Shown in pieces: positions 50,686-61,490 of a stretch of DNA of 64,000 nucleotides (position 1 is its first letter; the number at the start of each line of letters is the position of its first letter). The position numbers were made by a program, and so were the translations under genes. Origin of the DNA: Gluconobacter roseus NBRC 3990 (GTDB taxonomy: Bacteria > Pseudomonadota > Alphaproteobacteria > Acetobacterales > Acetobacteraceae); the NCBI RefSeq assembly GCF_006538885.1, contig NZ_BJLY01000001.1:620001-684000 (forward strand). The letters run 5' to 3'. Under the pieces are notes generated by a model, which was not told where the DNA came from, made no database searches, and saw nothing but the letters and a program-made list of their open reading frames with translations.

Positions 50686-51768
50686 TCAGATGTGGCGGGT
50701 TTCCTGTCCTTCGCGCCAGCGGGGTGTGTTGACGGCGAGCCAGCGGCGCAGGGCGAGCGTGGCGCCGAGATCGGGGACCGTCCGTGACAGGAACGGAGCG
50801 GCATTTTCACCCGTCGCCAGTTTGAAATGATGCATGTCGGCCCAGCGACGCACGCCGGAATCTGCGGCTGCAGCTGAACAGGCATGGCTCCATTGCGTGA
50901 CGACGTCAGGCGGCGTCAGCATCGGCAGGGCAATGGCCATAGCGGTGTCGGCTGCGGCGGAGACGGCCTGCCAGGCGTGATAGAATGGGCCTTCGGGCGG
51001 GCGGTGGCGGGCCTGCTGGTAGGCTTCCATGAAAATGGGGATGGTCGTCGAATGGGTGTCTGTCAGGTCGCCGGTGGAATAGATCGCGCTCGTGCCTTCG
51101 GGCAGGTTGGCGAGGACGTCATCCAGCGGGCGATCCAGGGTATAGGGCGAGACCTGAACGGCATCGACTGTTCCGGCATGGAGCGCAGCCAGGGCCGTTG
51201 AGGAATCGACGTAGCCGGGCATGGGGATGGGGCGCAGGCCGAGTAGGGAGAGGCCCATCAGGGCATTCAGTTCCGGGCCTTCGATCCGCGAGACTGCGAG
51301 ACGGACAGGATGATCGTGGAAAAAGCCTGTCAGGCGGCTGCGCAGGGTCTTGTGCAGTTCCGTGCGCGCGATGACGACGGTTGTCGTGGAGGCCACAAGA
51401 ACAGGGATCCAGCGGCCGAAATCATAATGGACGCGGGAATCACCGGTCAGGGATGTCAGAAGCGTAGCAGCGGGCAGCACAAGAGCTGTGTTGCCGTCGG
51501 GCGCGCTGTTGGCGTCGAACAGATTGGCGGCACGAACACCGTCCTGTCCGATGTCGGGGGTCAGTTCGAGGGGCGTGTCCAGATCCAGCGCGTGGGACAG
51601 GGCACCATTTGCGAGTTCCGCGAACTGGCCGGGAATGGAGGCGAGCGTGCCGCCCAGAAGGAGCTGGACATCCGTCAGGGTGCCAGCGCGGGCCGGGTTT
51701 TTCAGGAGGGGAGCGGCTCCGGTCAGAGCCGCCAGCCCCTTCAGGGCTGCACGTCGGGTCAGTCTCAC
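50686..51768 (-). CDS. Periplasmic solute-binding protein, Bug/TctC-like, with Tat signal
   Basis: The 360-residue precursor has a twin-arginine signal ([21 protein letters not shown]). The mature part resembles the Bug/TctC solute-binding family: [33 protein letters not shown] and [27 protein letters not shown]-type binding proteins are another possibility. Its start, GTG at 51768, overlaps the hemF stop by 4 nt. No transporter membrane subunits are encoded nearby, so it is an orphan receptor. The link with hemF could mean a role in porphyrin precursor handling, but this is speculative. Confidence 0.55.
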   Translation of the reverse strand: MRLTRRAALKGLAALTGAAPLLKNPARAGTLTDVQLLLGGTLASIPGQFAELANGALSHALDLDTPLELTPDIGQDGVRAANLFDANSAPDGNTALVLPAATLLTSLTGDSRVHYDFGRWIPVLVASTTTVVIARTELHKTLRSRLTGFFHDHPVRLAVSRIEGPELNALMGLSLLGLRPIPMPGYVDSSTALAALHAGTVDAVQVSPYTLDRPLDDVLANLPEGTSAIYSTGDLTDTHSTTIPIFMEAYQQARHRPPEGPFYHAWQAVSAAADTAMAIALPMLTPPDVVTQWSHACSAAAADSGVRRWADMHHFKLATGENAAPFLSRTVPDLGATLALRRWLAVNTPRWREGQETRHI

Positions 51769-52682
51769 GGCCAGCGGACTTCCGGCGGCATGCTCATCAG
51801 GATGGCTTCGGTGTTGCCGCCCGTCTTGAGGCCGAACAGCGTGCCGCGGTCATGCAGCAGGTTGAACTCGACGTAGCGGCCGCGGCGGATGAGCTGGGCG
51901 TCGCGGTCGGCTTCGGTCCAGGGGGTGAACATGCGGCGGCGGACGACGGCCGGATAGGCGTCGTGGAAGGCCATGCCGACGTCTCTGGTGAAAGCGAAGT
52001 CCAGATCAACGTCACCGGTATAGAACTGGTCGTAGAAGATGCCGCCCAGACCGCGCGGTTCATTGCGGTGATGCAGGTGGAAGTAGCGGTCACACCATTC
52101 CTTGAAACGGGGATAGTGCTCCGGGTCGTGGCGGTTGCAGGCGTCTTCGAAGGATTTGTGGAAATAGGTGGCGTCCGACTGCGCTTCCGCGCTTTCGGGG
52201 AACATCGGGGTGATGTCACCGCCGCCACCGAACCAGCCTTTTGTCGTAACGATCATGCGCGTGTTGAAATGCGCGGCACTGACATGCGGGTTGCACGGAT
52301 GGGCGACGAGGGAGACGCCGGTTGCGAAGAAGCGCGGATCTTCGTCAGCACCGGGGATGTTCTTGCGGAATTCGGGGGAAAACTCGCCCCAGACGGTCGA
52401 GACGTTGACTCCGACCTTTTCAAAGACGCGGCCGCGCATGACGGACATGACACCGGCCCCGCCTTCGGGGCGGCTCCAGGCGGTGCGCTCGAAACGGCCG
52501 GGAGCGGTGCGGTCACGCAGGACCTGCGAACCGCCTTCGGCTGCTTCGTCTTCGAGTTTTTCGTAGGACGCGCAGATGCGGTCGCGGAGGGTTTCGAACC
52601 AGGCTTTGGCGTCCTGCTTGAGGGCGTCGTGAGGCACGTCTGGACGAACGGTTTCGGCGAAACCGGGGCTGATCTGGTCCAT
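51765..52682 (-). CDS. hemF: Oxygen-dependent coproporphyrinogen III oxidase
   Basis: HemF oxidatively decarboxylates coproporphyrinogen III to protoporphyrinogen IX. The 305 residues carry [44 protein letters not shown] and the C-terminal [29 protein letters not shown]. The ATG at 52682 gives a normal length. It overlaps the solute-binding gene by 4 nt and is divergent from mtnP over 274 bp, within which I see no other gene. Confidence 0.97.
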   Translation of the reverse strand: MDQISPGFAETVRPDVPHDALKQDAKAWFETLRDRICASYEKLEDEAAEGGSQVLRDRTAPGRFERTAWSRPEGGAGVMSVMRGRVFEKVGVNVSTVWGEFSPEFRKNIPGADEDPRFFATGVSLVAHPCNPHVSAAHFNTRMIVTTKGWFGGGGDITPMFPESAEAQSDATYFHKSFEDACNRHDPEHYPRFKEWCDRYFHLHHRNEPRGLGGIFYDQFYTGDVDLDFAFTRDVGMAFHDAYPAVVRRRMFTPWTEADRDAQLIRRGRYVEFNLLHDRGTLFGLKTGGNTEAILMSMPPEVRWP

Positions 52683-52956
52683 GTTTTCTTCCCCCGTCTA
52701 TACAGGACAAAACTTCGTTACGCGCAGTGTCCTAGCAAATCGCGCCGCTGCCGAACAGTTGGCTGATGCATGCCTGCCGGTGATCCGTGGCGGGACAATG
52801 GCGCAAAGACGTTTTCATTTCGTAAAAACGGCAGCGTTTTGTGAAAAAGTTTCTCTGAATGCTGCAACACGCGGCTTGCAGGCTGCAAGGCTTGCGTGTT
52901 GGGGCGTCTCGTGGTCCAGAACGGGGGAGCGGATCAACCAGAAATCAGGAACAGAC

Positions 52957-53847
52957 ATGTCTTCGGAACAGGAAATCCAGCCCGTCATCGGTGTGATCGG
53001 TGGCTCGGGGCTATATGACATTGACGGACTCGAGAACAAGGAATGGCGCCGGGTGGAAACGCCCTGGGGCGAGCCTTCGGATGAACTGCTGTTCGGCACG
53101 TTCGAGGGTGTGCAGTGCGTGTTCCTCCCGCGTCACGGGCGGGGGCATCCCATTCCGCCGTCGCGTCTGAACTTCCGCGCCAATATCGATGCGCTCAAGC
53201 GTGCCGGGGTGACGGATATCCTGTCGCTTTCGGCTGTGGGGTCGCTCAAGGAAGAGCTGCCGCCGGGGCATTTCGTGCTGGTGGACCAGTTTATCGACCG
53301 CAGCTTTGCGCGTGAGAAGAGCTTCTTCGACACGGGCTGTGTGGCGCATGTCGGCATGGCGGACCCGGTTTCGGCGCGTGTGCTGGATGTGGTGCAGGGC
53401 GAGGCGGCTTCGCTTGGGATTCCGTTCACGCGGGGCGGGACGTATCTGGTAATGGAAGGCCCGCAGTTCTCAACGCGCGCCGAGAGCGAGCTGTACCGGT
53501 CCTGGGGCTGTTCGGTCGTGGGCATGACGAACATGCCGGAAGCCAAGCTCGCACGCGAAGCCGAGATGAACTACGCGACTGTTGCGATGGTCACGGATTT
53601 CGACTGCTGGCACTCCGACCATGACAGTGTGACGGTCGAGGCCGTTGTGAAAGTCATGAAGGGGAATGCGGATAATGCGCGTCGTCTGGTGAAGGCAATC
53701 ATTCCGGTGCTCGGGAAAAAGCGTCCGGTGGATGCGAGCGCCGAGCGAGCTCTGGATCATGCGATCATCACCGCACCTGCTGCCCGTGATCCGAAGCTGC
53801 TGGCCAAGCTCGATGCCGTTGCAGGGCGTGTTCTGAAGCAGGGCTGA
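52957..53847 (+). CDS. mtnP: S-methyl-5'-thioadenosine phosphorylase
   Basis: MtnP cleaves methylthioadenosine to adenine and methylthioribose-1-phosphate, in methionine salvage. The 296 residues show VIGVIGGSGLYDIDGL, FLPRHGRGHPIPPS, GTYLVMEGPQFSTRAESELYRSWGCSVVGMTNMPEAKLAREAEM and TDFDCWH. The ATG at 52957 has TCAGGA about 9 nt upstream and begins the conserved domain; the earlier frame to 52681 is untranslated leader. It is divergent from hemF. Confidence 0.95.
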   Translation: MSSEQEIQPVIGVIGGSGLYDIDGLENKEWRRVETPWGEPSDELLFGTFEGVQCVFLPRHGRGHPIPPSRLNFRANIDALKRAGVTDILSLSAVGSLKEELPPGHFVLVDQFIDRSFAREKSFFDTGCVAHVGMADPVSARVLDVVQGEAASLGIPFTRGGTYLVMEGPQFSTRAESELYRSWGCSVVGMTNMPEAKLAREAEMNYATVAMVTDFDCWHSDHDSVTVEAVVKVMKGNADNARRLVKAIIPVLGKKRPVDASAERALDHAIITAPAARDPKLLAKLDAVAGRVLKQG

Positions 53848-53910
53848 AGCTCTGCGGATACCGCGCCTGCGTGATGCGGGCGCGGCTGGAACCGTGATCG
53901 GCTGAGGGGA

Positions 53911-54174
53911 TCAGTCGAAGTTGTGGTTCGGGTCTGCGTTCAGGTCGATGCCGGCACGGGCATCGTCGATTTCCACGCCGTCGAGTTCCGGCGGCGGCAG
54001 ATCCTTGACTGGCGTGCCTTCGGGGACGCCCTTGATGGCGATCAGGTCGGTGGCGTTCTGGATATAGCCTTCCGGGCCACAGGCCGGCTTGCCGTCGGCT
54101 TCCCACAGGAGGCGCGCTTCGTGGCGGATTGCGGCGTCGCGCTTGGGATCGGCTTCGAGCGGATTGCTGCTCAT
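53911..54174 (-). CDS. Small hypothetical protein, DUF2934-like
   Basis: The 87-residue protein contains IRHEARLLWEADGKPACGPE, which resembles the DUF2934 pattern of an aromatic-rich helix followed by xGRPxG. Its function is unknown. It lies one base downstream of the SDR gene stop, so it is the last gene of a three-gene operon with SDR and dienelactone hydrolase. Confidence 0.65.
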   Translation of the reverse strand: MSSNPLEADPKRDAAIRHEARLLWEADGKPACGPEGYIQNATDLIAIKGVPEGTPVKDLPPPELDGVEIDDARAGIDLNADPNHNFD

Positions 54175-54175
54175 C

Positions 54176-54922
54176 TTAAAACTCCTGTCTGGTCGGGCGC
54201 AGGACGATCTCGTTGATGTCCACGTCGTCAGGCTGTGAAATGGCGAAGGCGATGGCACGGGCCACTGAGTCCGCCGGGATCGCCATCTTATAGAACTCTT
54301 CCACGGTTTTGCGACTGTCTGTGTCACCGCTTCCGGACTTGAGTTCGCTCTGGACCGCGCCGGGCTCGATGGAGGTGACGCGGAAGGTGTTGCCGGCTTC
54401 CTGTCGCAGGCCTTCGCTGATGGCGCGGACGGCGAATTTCGTGCCGGAATAGACTGTCCCGCCCGGAGCAAAGACCTTCAGGCCTGCGACGGAGGACAGG
54501 TTGATGACATGTCCGGATTTCTGTTTTTCGAACACCGGCAGGGCGGCGGCGACGCCGTAGAGCACGCCCTTGATGTTGATGTCGATCATCCGGTCCCATT
54601 CATCGACCATCAGCTTCTGGATGGGGGCGATGGCCATGAGGCCGGCATTGTTCACCAGAACATCCAGACGGCCGAAATCGCGGGTGACGGCGGCGACGGT
54701 CTCTTCGACCTCGGAGCGTTTTGTGACGTCGAGCGTGTAGGCGCGGGCGGTCTGGCCCTGTGCCGTAAGTTCGGAGACGATCTCGTCCAGCCGGTCACGG
54801 CGGCGGGCGGCGATGGCTACCTTTGCACCTTGAGCGGCAAGGTAACGGGCTGTGGCCTCGCCAAGTCCGGAGCTGCCGCCTGTGATGAGGACGACTTTTC
54901 CGGCGATGTTGTCCGTGGTCAT
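54176..54922 (-). CDS. Short-chain dehydrogenase/reductase (SDR)
   Basis: A classical SDR of about 248 residues. The cofactor motif is VLITGGSSGLGEATA (TGxxxGxG). A basic residue after beta-2 (AIAARRRDRL) suggests NADP. NNAG is present as VNNAGLMA, and the catalytic set is Ser in LSSVAGL with YSGTK (Tyr and Lys). The substrate is unknown; the family includes serine or sugar-alcohol dehydrogenases of the YdfG type, which the ALDV-KRSE and QSELKSG segments recall. The ATG at 54922 is preferred to the GTG at 54934, which overlaps the preceding stop. Confidence 0.87.
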   Translation of the reverse strand: MTTDNIAGKVVLITGGSSGLGEATARYLAAQGAKVAIAARRRDRLDEIVSELTAQGQTARAYTLDVTKRSEVEETVAAVTRDFGRLDVLVNNAGLMAIAPIQKLMVDEWDRMIDINIKGVLYGVAAALPVFEKQKSGHVINLSSVAGLKVFAPGGTVYSGTKFAVRAISEGLRQEAGNTFRVTSIEPGAVQSELKSGSGDTDSRKTVEEFYKMAIPADSVARAIAFAISQPDDVDINEIVLRPTRQEF

Positions 54923-54930
54923 GGTGGGGC

Positions 54931-55656
54931 TCACTTCTGTTCGAGATGAGACTTCAAAAAATCGACGCTGCGGGACCAGGCGAGATCACGGGCATCGCGG
55001 TTGAAGCTCGGGCGCTCGGGGCAGCCGAAGCCGTGGCCGGCGTCGTCATAGACGTATTCCTCGACCTCAGGGCGGGCGTCGCGGATCTTCTGGATTTCGG
55101 TGTGGGGGATGGAGGAATCCTCGCCACCGAAATGCAGTTCGACCGGGCAGTGCGGTGCGGTTTCGACATGGCTACCGATGCTGCCGCCATACCAGCTCAC
55201 GGCTGCGTCCACGTCATGGGTGCGGGTCGCGGTGAGCCAGGCGAGCAGACCGCCCCAGCAGAAGCCGATGATGCCGACTTTCTTGTGGCCAGCCTCGCGC
55301 AGGGCCTTTGCGCAGGCGGCGATGTCGGCGAGGGTCTTTTCGGACGGGATCTTGCTGCGGAGTTCGAGGCCTTCGGTCACGCCGGCCTGCGTGTATTCCA
55401 GAATGACGTCGGATTTGACGCGATCGAAGACGGCCGGGGCAAGAACATGGAAGCCTTCGGCTGCGAAGTCGTTGCAGACATTGCGGATATGGGTGGTGAG
55501 GCCGAAAATTTCCTGCACGACGATGACGGCGAGGGGCGACTCCGCGGAGCCGGCTTCCCAGGCCTTGAAGCTGTGGCCATCAGATGCGGTCAGGCTGGTC
55601 ATGTGACCGTCAGCGCTGGAAGCAGGGGTTTTGTTGTCCGAGGGGCTGTGTTTCAT
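54931..55656 (-). CDS. Dienelactone hydrolase family protein
   Basis: The 241 residues form an alpha/beta hydrolase of the dienelactone-hydrolase type. Catalytic Cys lies in IGFCWGGLLAW, the Asp is in a later strand, and the His is in DDAGHGFGCPERPS. QEIFGLTTHIRNVCNDFAAEGF is the family signature. Its natural substrate is unclear; homologues hydrolyse lactones or carboxymethylene esters. The ATG at 55656 is chosen; ATG at 55602 is also possible. It heads the leftward SDR operon and is divergent from the DUF4169 gene over 42 bp. Confidence 0.88.
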   Translation of the reverse strand: MKHSPSDNKTPASSADGHMTSLTASDGHSFKAWEAGSAESPLAVIVVQEIFGLTTHIRNVCNDFAAEGFHVLAPAVFDRVKSDVILEYTQAGVTEGLELRSKIPSEKTLADIAACAKALREAGHKKVGIIGFCWGGLLAWLTATRTHDVDAAVSWYGGSIGSHVETAPHCPVELHFGGEDSSIPHTEIQKIRDARPEVEEYVYDDAGHGFGCPERPSFNRDARDLAWSRSVDFLKSHLEQK

Positions 55657-55698
55657 GTCTGTGTATCCAGTCTTGTAATGCCCGGAAGGCCATGAGCC

Positions 55699-55905
55699 AT
55701 GAGCGACGTCATCAATCTCCGTCGGGAACGCAAACGCCGCAAGAGCGTAGAGGATGCGAAGCTCGCCGATGCGAACCGCCGTCTGCACGGCCGGACCAAG
55801 GGGCAGAAACTGGCTGAAACGCTTGAAAAACAGCGGATACAGGCACTCCTGGACGGGCGGAAACTTTCTTCCGGAGCCCCTTCGGACGAAAGCGAGAATC
55901 CTTGA
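55699..55905 (+). CDS. DUF4169-family small basic protein
   Basis: The 68 residues are highly charged (VINLRRERKRRKSVEDAKLADANRR) and match DUF4169, a small alphaproteobacterial family of unknown function with the conserved NLRRxRK, ANRxxxGRTK and LDGRKL elements. The stop overlaps the -35 box of the groES promoter. Confidence 0.88.
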   Translation: MSDVINLRRERKRRKSVEDAKLADANRRLHGRTKGQKLAETLEKQRIQALLDGRKLSSGAPSDESENP

Positions 55906-55930
55906 CGCAGAAGGTGGGGGCGACTATGTC
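55902..55930 (+). promoter_or_regulatory. Sigma-70-type promoter of groESL
   Basis: TTGACG at 55902-55907 and TATGTC at 55925-55930 are separated by 17 bp, immediately upstream of the CIRCE element. Transcription should start in or near CIRCE. Confidence 0.6.
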
Positions 55931-55931
55931 T

Positions 55932-55958
55932 TTGGCACTCTCCATGTGAGAGTGCCAA
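55932..55958 (+). promoter_or_regulatory. CIRCE element, HrcA operator of groESL
   Basis: The sequence TTGGCACTC-N9-GAGTGCCAA is a perfect 9-bp inverted repeat with the standard 9-bp spacer. The consensus is TTAGCACTC-N9-GAGTGCTAA; the paired A/T to G/C change at position 3 on both arms keeps symmetry. HrcA would repress groESL here until heat shock. Confidence 0.92.
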
Positions 55959-56035
55959 AATGCACTGCAGTCATTGAGTGCAGCAACCCGGTCACGCTGC
56001 TTTGTACAAGGGTGTGGCCATAAATGGAGCGATCC

Positions 56036-56326
56036 ATGACGAAGTTTCGTCCCCTTCATGACCGCGTGGTGGTCCGTCGCCTGACGGGCGAAGAGAAGAC
56101 CGCTGGTGGCATCATCATTCCTGACACCGCCAAGGACAAGCCGACCGAAGGCGAAGTCGTTTCTGTCGGCCCGGGTGCCCGCAACGAGCAGGGCCAGGTT
56201 GTGGCTCTGGACGTCAAGGCTGGTGACAAGGTGCTGTTCGGCAAGTGGTCCGGCACCGAGGTCAAGATCGACGGCGAAGAGCTGCTGATCATGAAAGAGA
56301 GCGACATCATGGGTGTGATCGGCTGA
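56036..56326 (+). CDS. groES: Co-chaperonin GroES
   Basis: GroES is the lid of the GroEL cage. The 96 residues start [15 protein letters not shown] and contain the mobile-loop segment [29 protein letters not shown], ending in ESDIMGVIG. The ATG at 56036 gives the normal start; a farther-upstream ATG (56024) adds non-family residues. groEL follows after 50 nt. Regulated by CIRCE/HrcA. Confidence 0.98.
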   Translation: MTKFRPLHDRVVVRRLTGEEKTAGGIIIPDTAKDKPTEGEVVSVGPGARNEQGQVVALDVKAGDKVLFGKWSGTEVKIDGEELLIMKESDIMGVIG

Positions 56327-56352
56327 TCAGCCGTCCCCGTTTCCTCTCGTAA

Positions 56353-58017
<1,665 letters not shown>

Positions 58018-58083
58018 TCCAAGTCCGGTTCCTTTCCTGTCCCTTCCTCGGAAGGGGCGGGGAAGGCTCCCAGATGTTGCAAA

Positions 58084-58116
58084 AAAGCCTCTGGCCTGCG
58101 GGTCAGGGGCTTTTTC
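58084..58116 (+). terminator. Intrinsic terminator after groEL
   Basis: A hairpin of AAAGCCTCTGGCCT-type and GGGTCAGGGGCTTT-type arms (with G-U pairs) is followed by TTTTTC. The remainder of 58018-58293 is noncoding. Confidence 0.8.
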
Positions 58117-58293
58117 TTTGGTTGCTTGGTTACTGAAATGCAACGATAAACCGGGCCGGGGTATGGTGTTGCGTTTTTCACACATGTTGCATCTAAGTGA
58201 GCGCTGAAAGCATGGCTGATATGTATTTTTCGTGACAGTCACGCTTCGAGATCTTTAGAGAGACGGCACCATTCTTCTGAAGGATTTTGTTCT

Positions 58294-61200
58294 TTGCTGA
58301 ACACGTCTCGTCGTCATCTGTTGCTGTGTGCATCAATTCTCGGAGTTGGGTCCCTGTCGGGGACGGCATTTGCCGCTTCCACGACGCAGCCCGAGCAGAA
58401 TGCCCACAAGGCTGTGCATCACAAGGCTTCCACTTCGACGACTGCTGCCAAGAGCACGCCATCCGCTGTTGCTGCTCCTGCCGCCACATCGTCCGTTGCT
58501 GTGCCTGCCGCCACATCGTCCGTTGCTGTGCCTGCCGCCACATCGTCCGTTGCTGTGCCTGTCGCCACGACCGCGCCGGCTTCCTCCAGCCGCCGTCGTG
58601 CCGCGCTTCTTGAGGCGCAGGGTGTCTCGGGTGGAACCGAGCGCATGGTTGTTACGGGATCGGCTCTGGCTTCCTCGAACAACCAGAACGCCAACCCTGT
58701 CCAGATCGTGACGGCGAAGCAGATCCAGCAGACGGGTGCTACGACGCTCAGCGACTTCTTTGCGCGTATTCCGTCCATCGGCGGAACGGGCACGAACAAC
58801 TCGGAAACCAACGGTACGGGCGGTGCGTCCTGCACGGACATCCGTAACCTGGGTTCCAACCGCGTTCTCGTGCTGATCGATGGCAAGCGCGCCACGCTGA
58901 ACGGTCAGTCGAACTGCATCGATCTGAATGCACTGCCGGTCCAGCAGATCGCCAGCGTCGAAATCCTGAAGGATGGCGGTTCCGAACTGTACGGCGCGGA
59001 TGCCGTGTCGGGCGTCATCAACATCAAGATGCGTCATAACCTCTCGGACGGAAACATCACGATCCGTGGTGGCATCACCGGGCAGGGCGACAACGATACG
59101 GGCATGATCTCCGCCTACAAGGGCTGGAACTTCGATCATGACAAGGGCAACCTGACGCTGTTCGGCCAGTACATGACGCAGGGCGGTGTTCTGCAGCGTG
59201 ACCGCAGCTGGGCCAACCCGGTGCAGCTGTCCGATAACCCAGTGGGTTCGGGCGCAGAGACCTTCGGGTCCGGTTACTCCAACTATACGCATGTCCAGAG
59301 CGCATCGGGCCTGAACGCTGCCGTTGCACCGGACGGCAAGACGGTCAGCGACTGGGGCACGAACAACCGTTATGACTACGGCCGTCACCAGAGCCTGATC
59401 AACCAGCTTCAGGATGCCAGCCTCTCGGGTGATTTCCACTACGAGTTCAACCGGCATGCCAACCTGTATTCCAATGTGATGTACTCGCATCGGACCAGCT
59501 CCAGCTACATGGCGGCCGAGCCGTTTGACGGTTCTGTGCAGCCCAGCACGCTGCCGTCCGTTCTGACGGTGCCAGCCAATGATCCGAACAACCCGTTCGG
59601 TCAGGACGTTGACATCACGAAGCGTCTGACGGAGCTCGGGGATCGCCGCGACGAGAACGCAACCGACACGGTCACGGCCAAGGTGGGCGTGAATGGTGAG
59701 ATTGCTTACGGCTGGGATTACGACCTGTCGTATACCTACGGTTCCAACATGTCGACGGATCACCTGGAGAACGTGGGTTCGTACACGAACCTGCTGAACG
59801 CCTATGGTCTGCAGCAGACTGACCCGTCCAGCGCGACGAGCGCTCTGGTCTACAATCCGTCGGTCTGCCCGTCTTTCGGGTGCAGCAACCCGTTCGGGAC
59901 GATGGGCAGCCAGGCCGCGTCCTACGTTAACTACAACACGAACACGCATTCGCATTACCAGCTCCGTGACTGGAACCTGCGCATCAACAACAACCACGTG
60001 ACGACGATGCCCTGGAAGGGCGGCGGCGATCTGGGTATTGCGGTGGGCTTCGAGCATCGTGGCGAGCAGCTGACCAATACGCCTGACGAACTGATCAGCA
60101 GCGGCCAGAGCCTGACCAACACGGTTCTGCCGACGAGCGGTGGCTTCGACGTGACGGAAGGTTATGCGGAAGCCAAGGCGACACTGCTGAAGAACGTTTT
60201 CCTCGCGAAGGATCTGACGGTTGACGTGCAGGGGCGTGCGTCCGGTTACAGCACGACGTCGGATACGGCGAAGAACTGGAAGGCGTCCATCAACTGGGCA
60301 CCGACGCAGGACATCCGTTTCCGCGGTACGATCGGCACGTCCTATCGTCAGCCGAACGTCTATGAGCTGTATGGCGGTCAGTCGCTCAGCTACAACCTTG
60401 CCAACGATCCGTGCGATGCGGGTCAGGTCGGCACCTATGGTGCTGCTTCGGCGGCGGTTGCGGCAACCTGCGCGAAGCAGGGGATCAACACGTCCACGTT
60501 CCATCAGTCCGGTACGGGTCAGGTTCCGACGCTGGGTGGCGGCAATGCGCATCTGGCACCTGAGATCGGACGGACCTACACGTTCGGTACGATCATCACG
60601 CCGCGCTGGATCCCGAACCTCTCCATCTCCGGTGAATTCTGGCACTATTCGGTCAACCACACGATCAGCGCGCTTCCGACGCAGTATATTCTGGACGGAT
60701 GCTACACGGGTACCAGCCCTTCGCTGTGCAATACGATCAACCGTCTGTCGAATGGCCAGATCAATACGGTTACGGCGACGAACCAGAACACGGGTGCGCT
60801 GCATGAGAGCGGCGTGGACTTCGATTTCGACTACCGTATCCGCGTGGCACGTCACGATGTCCTGTCAGTCTCCAACAACTTCCAGTACCTGCTGAACTAC
60901 ACGCAGCAGCTGGTTCCGGGTGGCGCGTTCACCAACTACACCGGTGCGCTGCTGTATGCCGGTGGTCCGAACAACGCCAATGCATCCTATGGTATTCCGC
61001 GCGTTCGTGACTATGCGACGTTCGGCTGGACCCATGGCGCCTTCACGGCGACCTATATGGTGCAGTTCATTGGCGGTATGCGCTGGAACGATCAGTCCGA
61101 GTTCCTGAACTCCACGACGGCTGGCCGTTACAAGACGCCGATGATGATCGAGCAGGATCTGACGCTGGCCTATCGCTGGAAGAAGTGGAACTTCGAGAGC

Positions 61201-61329
61201 GGCATCAACAACATCACCAACAAGAAGCCGCCGTTCGTGGCCAGTGGCGTGGATAACAGCGCCGGTGCGACCTATGGCAGCTTCTACCAGGGACGTTATT
61301 TCTTCCTGCAGGCCGGTCTGAACTTCTGA
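58294..61329 (+). CDS. TonB-dependent receptor with oar/SusC-like plug and repeat-containing N-terminus
   Basis: The 1011-residue precursor starts at TTG, with AAGGA 9 nt upstream and no ATG nearby. Residues 1-28 are a signal peptide (ending TAFAA). A low-complexity Ala/Ser/Thr/Val stretch follows (about 30-95), including 9-residue repeats VAVPAATSS. The plug domain begins around RMVVTGSALASSNNQNANPV (TonB box-like VVTGS) and contains DIRNLGSNRVLVLIDGKR and LKDGGSELYGADAVSGVIN. The large barrel ends LQAGLNF. Several Cys pairs occur (CTDIRN... NCID; PSVCPSFGCSNP). The ligand is unknown; such receptors take up peptides, siderophores or carbohydrates. A terminator follows. Confidence 0.93.
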   Translation: MLNTSRRHLLLCASILGVGSLSGTAFAASTTQPEQNAHKAVHHKASTSTTAAKSTPSAVAAPAATSSVAVPAATSSVAVPAATSSVAVPVATTAPASSSRRRAALLEAQGVSGGTERMVVTGSALASSNNQNANPVQIVTAKQIQQTGATTLSDFFARIPSIGGTGTNNSETNGTGGASCTDIRNLGSNRVLVLIDGKRATLNGQSNCIDLNALPVQQIASVEILKDGGSELYGADAVSGVINIKMRHNLSDGNITIRGGITGQGDNDTGMISAYKGWNFDHDKGNLTLFGQYMTQGGVLQRDRSWANPVQLSDNPVGSGAETFGSGYSNYTHVQSASGLNAAVAPDGKTVSDWGTNNRYDYGRHQSLINQLQDASLSGDFHYEFNRHANLYSNVMYSHRTSSSYMAAEPFDGSVQPSTLPSVLTVPANDPNNPFGQDVDITKRLTELGDRRDENATDTVTAKVGVNGEIAYGWDYDLSYTYGSNMSTDHLENVGSYTNLLNAYGLQQTDPSSATSALVYNPSVCPSFGCSNPFGTMGSQAASYVNYNTNTHSHYQLRDWNLRINNNHVTTMPWKGGGDLGIAVGFEHRGEQLTNTPDELISSGQSLTNTVLPTSGGFDVTEGYAEAKATLLKNVFLAKDLTVDVQGRASGYSTTSDTAKNWKASINWAPTQDIRFRGTIGTSYRQPNVYELYGGQSLSYNLANDPCDAGQVGTYGAASAAVAATCAKQGINTSTFHQSGTGQVPTLGGGNAHLAPEIGRTYTFGTIITPRWIPNLSISGEFWHYSVNHTISALPTQYILDGCYTGTSPSLCNTINRLSNGQINTVTATNQNTGALHESGVDFDFDYRIRVARHDVLSVSNNFQYLLNYTQQLVPGGAFTNYTGALLYAGGPNNANASYGIPRVRDYATFGWTHGAFTATYMVQFIGGMRWNDQSEFLNSTTAGRYKTPMMIEQDLTLAYRWKKWNFESGINNITNKKPPFVASGVDNSAGATYGSFYQGRYFFLQAGLNF
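58468..58569 (+). repeat. 27-bp in-frame tandem repeat in the TonB receptor gene
   Basis: Three full copies of GTTGCTG(T/C)(G/T)CCTGCC...TCGTCC begin at 58468, 58495 and 58522, with a partial fourth copy from 58549. Each encodes VAVPAATSS (VAAPAATSS in the first). Copies two and three are identical. It extends the flexible linker between signal peptide and plug, and copy number could vary between strains. Confidence 0.92.
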
Positions 61330-61372
61330 TCCTGTCAGTCTGAAAAACGGCCTGGACCTTTCAGGGTCCTGA

Positions 61373-61407
61373 AAAGCCCCCGGCCCGTGTGGTCGGGGGC
61401 TTTTTTA
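61373..61407. terminator. Terminator after the TonB receptor gene, usable on both strands
   Basis: Arms AAAAGCCCCCGGCC and GGTCGGGGGCTTTT, with one G-U pair and a short loop, are followed by T residues and preceded by A residues. Confidence 0.88.
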
Positions 61408-61490
61408 TGCGGGCTTTCCAGAAGCAGGTGTATGCGCAGCTTAGCGCAGCGGTCTGTACAGCTCTTGGGTCAGTCCTGAAGGAGGGGTGG

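Noticed and set aside
58468..58569. Tandem repeats considered as a CRISPR array
   Set aside because: The copies are directly adjacent with no spacers, lie in an open reading frame and encode a repeated peptide.
58333..60855. An 840-codon open frame antisense to the TonB receptor
   Set aside because: It is a shadow of the real receptor gene on the other strand, produced by GC-rich codon bias. It has Arg/His/Val-rich low-information sequence and no recognisable domain.
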